Virus record (IMG/VR): IMGVR_UViG_3300036791_000154
Location: 1-52,616 of that record
DNA: 52,616 nt
Direction: 5' to 3' (one strand)
Source: a virus
Below the pieces are notes generated by a model that ran no database searches, was not told where the DNA came from, and saw nothing but the letters and a program-made list of their open reading frames with translations. The first letter of the stretch is position 1. Each line of letters opens with the position of its first letter. This document shows, one piece after another, positions 20,289 to 28,954 of this stretch. The translations under genes were made by a program, and so were the position numbers.

Positions 20289-20624
20289 TTAACCTCGCTC
20301 ACTTATTAAGCCAGCGATTGTGCTAATTGATAGCACCGCTGCAATCAAAATCCACCATGGGCGTGTCGCGTCAAAGTACGTCAAGACTGCCGCAACAATC
20401 GCGAGCCAAAAACTCAGGCACCATATGCAATTAACCAACGTAACAAGCGAACCGTGATAGTGCGCTTCCAACCTATGCCGCGATTTATCGCTAACGCTGT
20501 CTTGGGCGATGATGCGCGCGACGCGATAAACACCCAGTGCTGAAACGAGAATCCAGAACGTTAGCTCCCACGCGCTTGGGTTGCTAACGACAAAAACTGC
20601 TGGCCAGTGACCATGATTAATCAT
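20289..20624 (-). CDS. DUF1360-like membrane protein
   Basis: A 111-residue protein with three hydrophobic segments (about 20-38, 60-82 and 90-106). GVYRVARIIAQD followed by NCIWCLSFWLAI matches the DUF1360 pattern (Y-R-x-x-R-I and C-x-W-C-x-S-x-W). It sits between terminase and portal, where such genes are common in actinophages; function unknown. The start overlaps the preceding stop as ATGA. Confidence 0.7.
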   Translation of the reverse strand: MINHGHWPAVFVVSNPSAWELTFWILVSALGVYRVARIIAQDSVSDKSRHRLEAHYHGSLVTLVNCIWCLSFWLAIVAAVLTYFDATRPWWILIAAVLSISTIAGLISERG

Positions 20625-21094
20625 TGATAACCTGCCGTTACTTGCTGCGTTGCTGGGTGATTTTGTGCTTGTGGCACTGGGTGATTCATCATGGGGAAGT
20701 GTGCCGCTAGGGTTTGCTCGATTGGCGTGCGGTTATTGATTTCATGTTGTGTCGGCGGTAGTTGCTTTAGCCTGCTACCGCACCCGCAACCTGGCAACGC
20801 TTGGACGTGAATGTCCGCTGAAATAAGGCCAATCTCGACTGTTAGCTCGACGTATTGACGCTTACGCGGGTACCGTGGGTTAAGCGTGCTTTCGATTATG
20901 TCAATGATTGGCGCAGTGAAAACAAGCATTGGCTGATGGGGATATAACGCTTGTTCAACCCATACCTCAATGTAGGTTTGGTTAGTGCGCACTCGCGCAC
21001 GTTGATAAAGCGTTGACGTGTCACCTGTTGTAATTCGCACGTCTGCGGGGTGAACGTCAATGTTGCGATCGCGCCAGTCGGTTTGGGTTGTCAT
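20621..21094 (-). CDS. Hypothetical protein between terminase and portal
   Basis: A 157-residue protein starting at ATG 21094, which overlaps the terminase stop as ATGA; GGTGAAG is about 6 nt upstream. A beta-rich core (residues 10-100) with VEQALYPHQPMLVFTAP and VQALPGCGCGSRL; the tail is Gln/Pro/His-rich. I do not recognise the family. Tight coupling to terminase and DUF1360 implies a late packaging or head role. Confidence 0.65.
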   Translation of the reverse strand: MTTQTDWRDRNIDVHPADVRITTGDTSTLYQRARVRTNQTYIEVWVEQALYPHQPMLVFTAPIIDIIESTLNPRYPRKRQYVELTVEIGLISADIHVQALPGCGCGSRLKQLPPTQHEINNRTPIEQTLAAHFPMMNHPVPQAQNHPATQQVTAGYQ

Positions 21095-22722
21095 CGCTGC
21101 TTCACCAGCCTTGTTGCTTGGCTGATCGCTGGATGAGAATGCCGTTGATAAAGCTGGACATTTCTGGGTGGTGGCGTAATGGCAATTTGCGTGCTTCGCA
21201 TGCTGGGCCAAAGTGCATACAAAAATGCATCGGCGTTGTCTGGTGATCTGCCGATGCGAGATTTGATGTCTTCCTTAGCCTCAATCCATATCTTGCCTTT
21301 CTTGATAAAGTATCGTGGCTGCAAAAGTTGCGCTTCTAAGTCCATTTGGTTGTCAGCTTGGCTTGTGTCAATCATGCCATCTTGAAAGAGTGTTCTAGCC
21401 GTCCACCAAAGCTCGGCGCGCTGATTACCGTACTCTTTTGAATGTGGCGCCTGAGAGGCGTTAAACCCAGTAATCGTGGGTTGTTTGTTAGCGGGGAGCG
21501 ACTGGATGGCCTCGTGTTGTTTCACGCTCGCAAGAATGCCAAAGCCGACCCCAATGCTGTCAATGATCACTTGGCTGGGCATTGTAGTAATGATTGCCCT
21601 AACAATGTGGTCAGTGACTTCGATGGGATCGGCGGTACGTGCGCGCCATTCAACCGTTGGCTTGTGAAGTTGATGGATGTTGTTGGTTGTGCTTGTGTTG
21701 CTATGGGTTGTAACAAGGCGAATCACTGTCTCATCGCCTGTGTCTGACCCAGCAACGTCAACGCCTAAAACCGTCGCACTGGTTTGGGGAATGGCGCTGA
21801 CTTCGCTGGGTGGCTTGTTTGCCCTTTCGCTAAAGGGAATTCTTGCCTTTATCAAGTCATGCAACTTGATAACGCTGCTGGTGTCAATCGGTGGGAATTC
21901 GGCTTCAACCTTTGACAGCCAGAACGGATGTTGCTCGCCCCACGCCTTACGTCGCGCTTCAACCCATTCAGTGCTGAGCAAGACTTCCCTTAGTTCATTG
22001 GGGAAAGGTCTGCCAGTTATGGGGTCTTGTTTATCTGGGTTGCCCTCATCGGTAAAGTTTGGTGTGTCCCACGCGCTAATTTTGATGGTGTGATAGCCGT
22101 GCTTTATCGGATCATTGTGAATCTGAGCAAACAAAGAGGCTGGATCGTCAGGGTTGCCAATCATTAAAATGCGCGCATGAACGTTGGTCGCTAACGTCTC
22201 TGCCGCGTCAATCAATGCGTTGGGTACGCCTGATGCCTCATCAATGATAATCAGCATGTATCGCGCGTGCATGCCCTGGAAGGCAGCGGGGTTGTAATCC
22301 GATGGCTTGCGACCAACGCCCGCAAGATACGAGCCAATCCACCATTCGGTTTGATTCATGCGCCCAGGCAAATCGTAGTTCGCGTGAAGCTGGTTAAGCT
22401 CAACCCAGAGAATGCCCTTAACCTGCATGGCTGTTGGCGCAGTTGTGATAACGCGCGCTTGCCCAATGGGGTGAACGTCAAGCCATCGCGCGGCAGCAAT
22501 TGCCGCAGTAAAGCTCTTACTGCTATCGTGGCACGCTCGCACAGCAACGCGATTGTGGACGGTTAGCGCCTCAAGTATTTCACGTTGCTTTGACCAAAGG
22601 TAGACACTGGGCAACGCCGTTTGCACCCAGTTTAGTGGGTCGTTAATTTGCGTTGCCTTTTGGGCTTGTTTTATGGCTTGGCGAAATGGAGCGTCGGCGT
22701 CTAGTGACTTTGGCTGCTTCAT
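21091..22722 (-). CDS. Terminase large subunit
   Basis: A 543-residue packaging motor. ATPase domain: adenine-binding YLWSKQREIL near residue 45, Walker A variant RACHDSSKS at 62-70, motif near 92 (ITTAPT), Walker B LIIIDEAS at 157-164 and GNPDDP as coupling motif. Nuclease domain (from about 315): LGVDVAGSDTGDE, VIIDSIGVG and DNADAFLYALW give the RNase H-like acidic residues. It uses ATP to package DNA through the portal and cuts the concatemer. The start overlaps the preceding stop (ATGA). Confidence 0.93.
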   Translation of the reverse strand: MKQPKSLDADAPFRQAIKQAQKATQINDPLNWVQTALPSVYLWSKQREILEALTVHNRVAVRACHDSSKSFTAAIAAARWLDVHPIGQARVITTAPTAMQVKGILWVELNQLHANYDLPGRMNQTEWWIGSYLAGVGRKPSDYNPAAFQGMHARYMLIIIDEASGVPNALIDAAETLATNVHARILMIGNPDDPASLFAQIHNDPIKHGYHTIKISAWDTPNFTDEGNPDKQDPITGRPFPNELREVLLSTEWVEARRKAWGEQHPFWLSKVEAEFPPIDTSSVIKLHDLIKARIPFSERANKPPSEVSAIPQTSATVLGVDVAGSDTGDETVIRLVTTHSNTSTTNNIHQLHKPTVEWRARTADPIEVTDHIVRAIITTMPSQVIIDSIGVGFGILASVKQHEAIQSLPANKQPTITGFNASQAPHSKEYGNQRAELWWTARTLFQDGMIDTSQADNQMDLEAQLLQPRYFIKKGKIWIEAKEDIKSRIGRSPDNADAFLYALWPSMRSTQIAITPPPRNVQLYQRHSHPAISQATRLVKQR

Positions 22723-23345
22723 TGCGGTTTGCCGTTGGTTTGTTGGGTGTCGTTGGTTTGGCCGTTGGTTTGGCCTTGTGGCTCTGGGTGTTCTGGGTCA
22801 AGCAAGGCGTCGAAAATGGTTTGTTGAACCTTTGGGTCGGCAGGGTCAAGCTTGTTTAACAAGGCAAAGCGGGTGATCGCAAGAATAAGTTTGTCGGCTT
22901 GTTGCCGGGTAAACTCCATGTTGTCAAGCTTAATGCCAAGGCCAATTGCAGCGCTTGTGGCCTGGACTAAGTGGTGTCGCTCAGTCTGTAGCTCTTTGAT
23001 TGCCGGGTGAGTGCTTTGCTTTATGGTCTGGGACTTCTGTTGCCTTTTGCGGTTAATTTCAAGCTGGTAAGCGGGGTGACCTTGTGGCGTGGGCTTGCCG
23101 TACCGCGTTATTTCGTGCTCTTGCAATTGGTCTTGCGCCATGTTCTGGAAGATGCTGTCTTTTGTTAGGTTGGTCGCGATGTAGTTTTCGAGCCAAAGAA
23201 TGTGGGAGTGAGTGCGGCGGATGTCGTCAAGCAAGGCTTCTAAAGCGGTAATGTCGCTAGGCGCATTAACGCCATAAGTGTTGTGAAGATACTCATGGGC
23301 GACAGAGTCCCTATGAGGATCATAGAAAGGAACAATGTCGCCCAT
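22719..23345 (-). CDS. Terminase small subunit candidate
   Basis: A 208-residue, largely helical protein directly upstream of the large subunit and first in the late operon. Two long helical charged segments (residues 30-75 and 95-150) and a Gln/Asn/Thr-rich tail. No clear helix-turn-helix motif. The small-subunit role is inferred from position; it could be another early-in-operon packaging protein. Confidence 0.55.
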   Translation of the reverse strand: MGDIVPFYDPHRDSVAHEYLHNTYGVNAPSDITALEALLDDIRRTHSHILWLENYIATNLTKDSIFQNMAQDQLQEHEITRYGKPTPQGHPAYQLEINRKRQQKSQTIKQSTHPAIKELQTERHHLVQATSAAIGLGIKLDNMEFTRQQADKLILAITRFALLNKLDPADPKVQQTIFDALLDPEHPEPQGQTNGQTNDTQQTNGKPQ

Positions 23346-23403
23346 TGCTGACTGCCTTATGGCTCGCTGATTACCCTTGATTTATTGGGGAATTTGGCGA
23401 TCG

Positions 23404-23433
23404 GATAGCACCCTGGGTAGAAGATAGCACCCT
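23404..23433 (-). repeat. Direct repeat AGGGTGCTATC (two copies) at late promoter
   Basis: AGGGTGCTATC on the minus strand occurs at 23433-23423 and 23414-23404, 19 bp apart (about two helical turns). The first copy contains most of the -10 element and the second lies at the predicted transcription start. This looks like a paired binding site for a regulator of the late promoter. Confidence 0.55.
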
Positions 23434-23449
23434 TTTAACATTGGGTCAA
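23421..23449 (-). promoter_or_regulatory. Sigma70-type late promoter upstream of terminase
   Basis: TTGACC (23449-23444), a 17-bp spacer and TATCTT (23426-23421) lie about 75 bp before the first late gene, in the only sizeable gap upstream of the packaging/structural operon. Spacing is ideal and -35 matches 5 of 6. Transcription would start near 23414 and run through the head and tail genes. Confidence 0.65.
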
Positions 23450-23583
23450 GAGGCAATAGTACGTACTTTAGTTTGGTTTTAGAATATTTTTTGGAAGGGT
23501 GGGGTAGTTAATCTGGCGATATCATGCGATCCATGCGCATGATTATTATTTTTCTGCATGCATTTTTGTATGGCACGGCACCC

Positions 23584-23603
23584 AAAGTTGTCTAGACAAC
23601 TTT
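23584..23603. promoter_or_regulatory. Perfect 20-bp palindromic operator
   Basis: AAAGTTGTCTAGACAACTTT is perfectly self-complementary. Its GTCTAGAC core fits the operator form of HutC-type GntR regulators (GT-x-TA-x-AC). It lies about 135 bp upstream of the late promoter -35, just after the resolvase stop. No GntR-family gene is in the genome, so a host protein may bind here. Confidence 0.6.
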
Positions 23604-23635
23604 CAAATTGCTACCCAAGGCAGTACCCGCTATGT

Positions 23636-23649
23636 GTTGTCTACACAAC
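23636..23649. promoter_or_regulatory. Second operator half-palindrome GTTGTCTACACAAC
   Basis: A 14-bp near palindrome with one mismatch, sharing GTTGTCTA with the perfect palindrome, the two centres being 49 bp apart. It touches the end of the resolvase gene. The two together look like a tandem operator. Confidence 0.5.
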
Positions 23650-23652
23650 TTG

Positions 23653-24147
23653 TCAGAGCGGCGTTGTTGACTCCAAGCCTCGCTTCTCTATCAACTTAGT
23701 ATAGATTTCTGGGTGCTGAGTTACCCTGCGAACTAAGGTGATTAGGTGCCGCGTTGCGTCCATGGCATGCGGTCGTCCACGCTCCCATAGGTCATTGTCC
23801 TTTAGATAATCATCCCTAATCGTTGTCATTGCCAAACTCGGTTGTTGCAATATCCAACGTTGCTTGTCTAACCAAAGCAACATGCCTAGTTGATTCGCTA
23901 CACGCACTGGACTTAAAAACCAACGCGCCTTATCAAGTCGCATTGGGATAAAGTCTTCGATCACAACAGCGCATGGGCGCAATGCTTTGATCATTGAGTA
24001 TAAGTCGAATGCCTGTTGAAACTCATCGCCGTTTAATTGCCCTGTCATCCAAGGCCAATCGCAACACGTCATGCGGGTGTCTAAGTCGGAGCATGCCGCC
24101 CACCCAGTCGTTGTCCCTGGATCAATCGCAAACACACTTAGAATCAT
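23653..24147 (-). CDS. RuvC-like Holliday junction resolvase
   Basis: A 164-residue RNase H-like nuclease. Acidic residues expected for RuvC folds: D9 in AIDPGTTTGWA, E64 in VVIEDF, and H127/D130 in HAMDATRHLI. It would resolve branched replication intermediates before packaging. It starts at ATG 24147 with AGAGGAG 9 nt upstream. It lies between the candidate origin and the late promoter. Confidence 0.85.
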   Translation of the reverse strand: MILSVFAIDPGTTTGWAACSDLDTRMTCCDWPWMTGQLNGDEFQQAFDLYSMIKALRPCAVVIEDFIPMRLDKARWFLSPVRVANQLGMLLWLDKQRWILQQPSLAMTTIRDDYLKDNDLWERGRPHAMDATRHLITLVRRVTQHPEIYTKLIEKRGLESTTPL

Positions 24148-24735
24148 GGGGCAAACTCCTCTGGACTGGCAGAAATCCTTTTATAATAAGGCTAATCGGG
24201 CAGGCATTAGATACCCACAAGCTGGCAATAGTCACCCTGGCAGATAAGTGCAAATCGCTCCAGGCCTTATCCTTACTACCTCTAGTCACCCTAGACACCC
24301 TATTAGGTAAGTAGAGAATATATGGTTTAGAAGTTGATCTCCAAGGAAATTCCCTTGGGATACAACGGCTTGTGGTCCCAATCGATCTTGAACGCTCTAC
24401 AGCATTAGGTATAAGGGCAGGGTAGCTATAGCTAACTAGCAAGATCAACTGACCTACTTTGCCCTAGTATTCCTGGCATCCAATCGATTCTCCATTAGTC
24501 ACCCAGCCTAGTTGTTGATCATGAAACAGGGTGACTAAGGTATCTCTGACCTAGTTTTGCTATACAAAACGGTTATATACATTGTGTCGCTTCCATCAAA
24601 CCCAGGGTCCAACTAGCTACCCTAGTCACCCACATCAAAGAATCACCCACCAACATAAGGGTATCTAAGCTACCTAAGTTAGTCTAGTCACCCTAACGAC
24701 AAACCAAAGCGACCTAACGCCAAACCACACCCAAA
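24148..24735. other. Non-coding candidate origin with TAGTCACCC iterons
   Basis: 588 bp without a supported gene. The 9-mer TAGTCACCC occurs at 24229, 24283, 24496, 24623 and 24685, and inverted at 24529-24537. AT-rich patches with TTATATAC and TTTTATAATAA lie among them. Frames here have no ribosome site and no recognisable protein. Position between the primase-helicase/zinc gene and the resolvase, plus the iterons, suggests a replication origin; a regulatory leader is the alternative. Confidence 0.55.
24495..24538. repeat. Inverted iteron pair (10-bp perfect stem)
   Basis: TTAGTCACCC at 24495-24504 and its exact complement GGGTGACTAA at 24529-24538 flank a 24-nt loop. It is formed by two copies of the local repeat in opposite orientation. 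Confidence 0.65.
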
Positions 24736-25041
24736 TTAGCCAACAACAACAACGCAATCATAATCGCGCGAGACACCATCATTAAGCGCACAATGTGCCA
24801 CCCAATTACCAAGATTCTCGCCACTAACAAGCATTCGTTCTCCGATTGGTCCGCTGCCATGCCAGTGGATTGCCCCGCAATGTGGGCACTTGCCGCAAAG
24901 CGACGCCTCACGCAACTTACGCCCATCAAACGACGTCCACCGAATGTATCGGTTAACCGTGACATACATAATCGCACTAGCGCCACTGTAACTAGCGCCC
25001 ACGCCCACGCCCACTGCTTCCACCGGCAATTCTGCCATCAT
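24736..25041 (-). CDS. Small zinc-ribbon protein
   Basis: A 101-residue protein in a different frame that overlaps the last 50 nt of the primase-helicase gene; start at ATG 25041 (tandem ATGATG). The middle holds LCGKCPHCGAIHWHG, a CxxC zinc knuckle followed by a His pair, then HCALNDG. Probably a DNA/RNA- or protein-binding accessory of replication. The ribosome site is weak, so it may be translationally coupled. Confidence 0.6.
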   Translation of the reverse strand: MMAELPVEAVGVGVGASYSGASAIMYVTVNRYIRWTSFDGRKLREASLCGKCPHCGAIHWHGSGPIGERMLVSGENLGNWVAHCALNDGVSRDYDCVVVVG

Positions 25042-27838
25042 CACTACCGCCAATCCATGTCCACGGTACGCGCCATGCGTTAACCTGCCGACCATTTCCC
25101 CATATGGCAGACGACGAGCGTAGCTTTTCATACCCGCGAGCGCCAAGTCCAACCAAAAGCGAACTAAACTTTTGCACGGTATTAATCTGCTCTGCACGTT
25201 CTGCGTCGGCAATCTCTGCCCATGAATGCCAGTTGTTGAATAATCCGCCAGTTGCAACAATCGCGCCATCTTTGCCAGCACTAGCTCGCGTCCACAAACC
25301 ACTAGTCTCGAAATAAGCCGACAACGGATCACTACTATCCCACAAGGCTTGTGTTGCCTCGATAACCTTTTTAGCCTTAATTACAAAGCCACCCAAGCCT
25401 TCATCACTAACAACTAAGCCATTCCCACCGCGCACAATGACACGCAATAAGCCTTCATACATCCAGGTGAGAATAACGTCAGCCATTGGCGCCCATGTTT
25501 CGCCTGCTCTGCCAATAACCCTGTCTTTATAATCACCGTGTCTCAGTTTCACTCTGCCGTCTTGGACGCCACTGCGATATTCGTCTAGACCAATTACGCT
25601 TTCATCAACGAGCGATAAGTTCCACTGCACAATGACAATGCGCCCACGCAACGCCTCCGACACATCACCCCGCAAATCAAGATCTTTGTTCGTCATTGCC
25701 CAGAATGTGCCTACGTTTACGACTGATCCCCATGCACCATAAAGTCTGCGACCCATCATCTCTGTTTCACCAGTGAAAGTCTTTAATAGGTCAATGTCTA
25801 ATGGTCTATCGCCGACTTCGGTTATCTTGATAAGTCGCTTATGACTCATCTGGGCAATAGCGCTTGACTTAGCGTTCGATCCTGCGCCAGAACCTCGCAT
25901 ACTACTACCGCGAGTCAAGATATCCCCAGAGATTTCATACGAATACTCGCCTAGTGCAAACTTCATGCCATCCATAAGCATTGACTTACCACTACGTCCA
26001 CTGCCACGTAATACAATCAATGCCTCATCTAGTTTGCCGCGCAAACACAAGCCACCATATTCTTGCAGCATGCGCACGACGTCTGCGCCATCTTTATCTG
26101 GATGCCATTCATCAAGCATTTGATTCCAGAAGTCAACACAGATGTTCCACTTATCGCCCCATTTAGTTACACCAGAATCACCCAATAAAATAGACCCATT
26201 CGTTGTCAGCGAGCAGTATTGGTTACGTGCTTCCATGCCGCTAAGTAACTTGCCATTAATCAAGTCGAATACACCATTGGGCGTACCTAACATCATCGGA
26301 TTGTTATCCCATATTTCATTGATGCCTGGGTCTAACTTGCACAATCCAAGATGGCCACACATCGAAACAATGTTGCCTATTCGCCCCGCACTTTGCGTTG
26401 ACTTTGCCCATTTAAACAAGGTAACCGCTAATGCAGTGTTGCCATTATCTCTTGCTGCGATTGCCTCTTCTGCAATGTAGTTGCTAATTCTTGCGGCATG
26501 ATCCCACACTTGTGATGTGCCATCGCGCCATTGAACGCCATCCCAATATAACCAACCGCGAACAGGATGATAGACAAGGAATGGGAAGTAATGATTGAGT
26601 CGATAAGCATTAGCCTTATCAGTGTTTAAATCGTCAACAGCAGCAGTATCCAAGAATGAGCGCGAGACATGGCCATACACAAACGACACAGTAAGTTTAT
26701 CGGCTTTAGGTATTTCGCGGTCCCACATTTCAATCAACTTGTTAACGACATCTTCCTGGACTAACTCTGCGAGCGTCCATCCTTTGCGACTTGCTAATCG
26801 TCCAAAGTGATATGAGCCTTGCGCGCGACTGCCACCATGATTACGTGCATATTGCAATGACAACGATAACAATTCATCAATCTCTATAAGGTGAATCCCA
26901 CTTACCAATACATTGTCAAGCGTTGGCTTCGACGACACAATTTCACTAATGCCCAATAGTGATCGTGCTGCATTAACGCCAACGCCTGCACTTTCAGCAG
27001 CATTCAATAATGGGCGACCAACACGCTCTCCATGTGGCGACTTTGACCATCGCATTAAGTCGCTAATATCCCAGCCGTCTTTCATGCCTGACTCTTGCCA
27101 ACCAACTATCTGCCTAAGATCAATTGCTCTAACGCCAGACCAATTGCTACCGCCCAACAAGTCACTAGCGCGCCCAGTTTCGTCCTCTGCAACTAAACCG
27201 CTAATCATCTTCTCTAATGCATCAACGAATTGCACGCTGCCTAATCGTCCAGTGTCGTCAACGTCAAAGCACACGACGATGCCACGCAGATTCCCCAGCA
27301 AAGTAAGGGCATTCGCGCTCCCACCAAACTCGCGCAATAGCATCTCAGGTTGCGGGTGCGATGCCTCGCCATTGATTGACGTTGTCGCAAACCACCCAAC
27401 CGACCGCAACTGCAAACAATCCCATTCACCCGCAGTAAACCAAAGCCAACGCTTTTCCCATGGCACACCACCAACGCCATTAGCGTTGCCCAAGTGATCT
27501 AAAAACCAACCAACGTCAAACAGTCTGCCGATTGGCTCGTTATTGCGTTCAATCATTCTTGTTGTTGCCCAGCCTGCTGTAATCCATTTGCCGCCACTAG
27601 GTCGCCATAGTTTTGCGGCATACCTAACACCATGGACATTCCACAATGGCAATACCCAACTACTAGTCTCGGTATCAAAGCCGAGACCAGCAATTGCCGT
27701 TAACAATTGCCCAGCGTCATCGAAGCCTCGCAATGTGCAAAGCTGCGCTAACCTTTCATCAGTTAACGCAGCCTCACACTTTGCAAACCATTCTTCGGTT
27801 AGCTGGCGGTTTGCCCATTCACCAGGCTTACTAGGCAT
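24992..27838 (-). CDS. Bifunctional primase-helicase (TOPRIM + SF3/D5-like)
   Basis: A 948-residue protein. TOPRIM-like primase part: E138 in FTAGEWD and D192-V-D194 in VVCFDVDDTGR. A long linker region (210-500) includes YLYWDGVQWRD-type segments seen before D5/P4 helicase domains. The helicase domain starts near 590, Walker A GSGRSGKS at 612-619, then HKRLIKITEVGDRPLD and TFWAMTNKDLDLRG. A Gly/Arg-rich tail ends it. It would prime and unwind at the phage origin, plausibly the iteron region just downstream. Confidence 0.88.
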   Translation of the reverse strand: MPSKPGEWANRQLTEEWFAKCEAALTDERLAQLCTLRGFDDAGQLLTAIAGLGFDTETSSWVLPLWNVHGVRYAAKLWRPSGGKWITAGWATTRMIERNNEPIGRLFDVGWFLDHLGNANGVGGVPWEKRWLWFTAGEWDCLQLRSVGWFATTSINGEASHPQPEMLLREFGGSANALTLLGNLRGIVVCFDVDDTGRLGSVQFVDALEKMISGLVAEDETGRASDLLGGSNWSGVRAIDLRQIVGWQESGMKDGWDISDLMRWSKSPHGERVGRPLLNAAESAGVGVNAARSLLGISEIVSSKPTLDNVLVSGIHLIEIDELLSLSLQYARNHGGSRAQGSYHFGRLASRKGWTLAELVQEDVVNKLIEMWDREIPKADKLTVSFVYGHVSRSFLDTAAVDDLNTDKANAYRLNHYFPFLVYHPVRGWLYWDGVQWRDGTSQVWDHAARISNYIAEEAIAARDNGNTALAVTLFKWAKSTQSAGRIGNIVSMCGHLGLCKLDPGINEIWDNNPMMLGTPNGVFDLINGKLLSGMEARNQYCSLTTNGSILLGDSGVTKWGDKWNICVDFWNQMLDEWHPDKDGADVVRMLQEYGGLCLRGKLDEALIVLRGSGRSGKSMLMDGMKFALGEYSYEISGDILTRGSSMRGSGAGSNAKSSAIAQMSHKRLIKITEVGDRPLDIDLLKTFTGETEMMGRRLYGAWGSVVNVGTFWAMTNKDLDLRGDVSEALRGRIVIVQWNLSLVDESVIGLDEYRSGVQDGRVKLRHGDYKDRVIGRAGETWAPMADVILTWMYEGLLRVIVRGGNGLVVSDEGLGGFVIKAKKVIEATQALWDSSDPLSAYFETSGLWTRASAGKDGAIVATGGLFNNWHSWAEIADAERAEQINTVQKFSSLLVGLGARGYEKLRSSSAIWGNGRQVNAWRVPWTWIGGSDDGRIAGGSSGRGRGR

Positions 27839-27887
27839 AACAAGAAAACCCCCAACGAACTAAGGCCAAACTCAATCGATCAACTAA

Positions 27888-27905
27888 AGTCAGTCAACTA
27901 ACTAA
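27888..27905. repeat. 18-bp repeat AGTCAGTCAACTAACTAA, copy 1
   Basis: Lies in the 63-bp gap between ThyX and the primase-helicase. An identical 18-mer is at 29899-29916. On the transcribed strand it reads as TTAGTTAGTTGACTGACT, itself a tandem of GTTA/GACT-type steps. Possible regulator site in the leader. Confidence 0.5.
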
Positions 27906-28933
27906 ATTGATCGCGATGGTTTGAACGTGCGATTAGTTTCTCTTGCCCATGGGAAGTCGCATTGCTCATCGACTTTCTCCCACCCTTGAAAAGTGCAGGC
28001 ATGCTGCGTGATGCCACCATCAATTGATTGCCGCGTTTTCTCGCAACTAATGCGTGGCTCTGCCCCAGTACCAATGATCCATGGCGATTGATCCTTTAAC
28101 AATCTGCCCATCTCGCGAACGACATGCACGATTTCCCAGTTAAACATTGAGCATGCACGATAGTCATACACTGCGAGAAACTCCCGCAATGAATACTCGC
28201 ACATAATGTAATTCTCTGTGCCTTCTGGGAGAATGTACCTTGCATCTTGATACGAGATATCGGCTTCGCACGCCATGCGATAAGCGCGCCTAGAATAAAA
28301 CAATGCTTCTGTCCAGGCATCGATTAACTCTTGATTTGGCTCGCTAACATCAAAGCCACTAACGCCACCGCTTTCTTGCATTTCTCGCCATACTGACTCA
28401 GGTACGCGAACGTTTGCTGGGGTGCCATCGATGTCCACATACGATGTTGCGCGTTGTGATTGCTGGTGAAATCCAGCACGCCGTGACCTAACAATCTGGT
28501 GCGTGCAAGCGCGACTAACACCAGATACCTCGAAGACAATCACAAACGCTTCCATGACAGCCTGCAATCCGCCGCGCAAGATGTCTTCCCAATGCTCGTC
28601 AATAAGCTCATCACTTTCAACAAGCGATGGGTCATAAGTTTTTACGTCAAAGCCAGTTGTTGCATTCATTGCCCGCGACATTACCTGGGCGACTTCCCTG
28701 CGTGGCGGTAAACCACGCAATAACCTTACTTGAATCCCATCAATGCCGACGTGGTTTATCCCTTGCGCCAAAGGCGAAACGTGATGCCAACCTCCAGCCG
28801 CATTCTTGCTATGGCTGTTAAAAGCAACATCGCGCAGTAGTGGTCGTGGGTCCAATTCATTGTCATCTCGCGACCATTCACTATCGTCCATGTCATGGCC
28901 AGTATGCCTGTCGTTAGTGCTTTCATCACTCAT
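27902..28933 (-). CDS. thyX: Flavin-dependent thymidylate synthase (ThyX), long form
   Basis: A 343-residue protein; ThyX proteins are usually 220-260. The signature RSRRAGFHQQSQR at 149-161 matches RHRxxSxxxxSxR except that His is Ser and the first Ser is Phe-flanked. NYIMCEYSLREFLAVYDYRACSMFNWEI follows the later active-site region. The enzyme makes dTMP from dUMP with FAD and NADPH. It has a strong ribosome site (GGGAGG). An extra N-terminal 40 residues are acidic and disordered-looking. Confidence 0.85.
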   Translation of the reverse strand: MSDESTNDRHTGHDMDDSEWSRDDNELDPRPLLRDVAFNSHSKNAAGGWHHVSPLAQGINHVGIDGIQVRLLRGLPPRREVAQVMSRAMNATTGFDVKTYDPSLVESDELIDEHWEDILRGGLQAVMEAFVIVFEVSGVSRACTHQIVRSRRAGFHQQSQRATSYVDIDGTPANVRVPESVWREMQESGGVSGFDVSEPNQELIDAWTEALFYSRRAYRMACEADISYQDARYILPEGTENYIMCEYSLREFLAVYDYRACSMFNWEIVHVVREMGRLLKDQSPWIIGTGAEPRISCEKTRQSIDGGITQHACTFQGWEKVDEQCDFPWARETNRTFKPSRSI

Positions 28934-28954
28934 TACTTTCGCCTCCCAGCGATG

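Larger units (their letters stand above)
23346..23652. other. Late control region (non-coding)
   Basis: A 307-bp gap between the resolvase stop and the first late gene. It contains the two operators, an AT-rich stretch (23470-23500 and 23540-23575), the sigma70-like promoter and the AGGGTGCTATC direct repeat. No supported coding frame. This is the switch between replication and structural genes. Confidence 0.7.

Noticed and set aside
24122-24448. 108-codon frame overlapping the resolvase start and the iterons
   Set aside because: Reads through repeat DNA in another frame, with no ribosome site and no protein pattern.
24148-24735. tRNA or CRISPR array
   Set aside because: No cloverleaf with a TTC loop, and the repeats are 9-bp iterons with irregular spacing, not 25-40-bp repeats with regular spacers.
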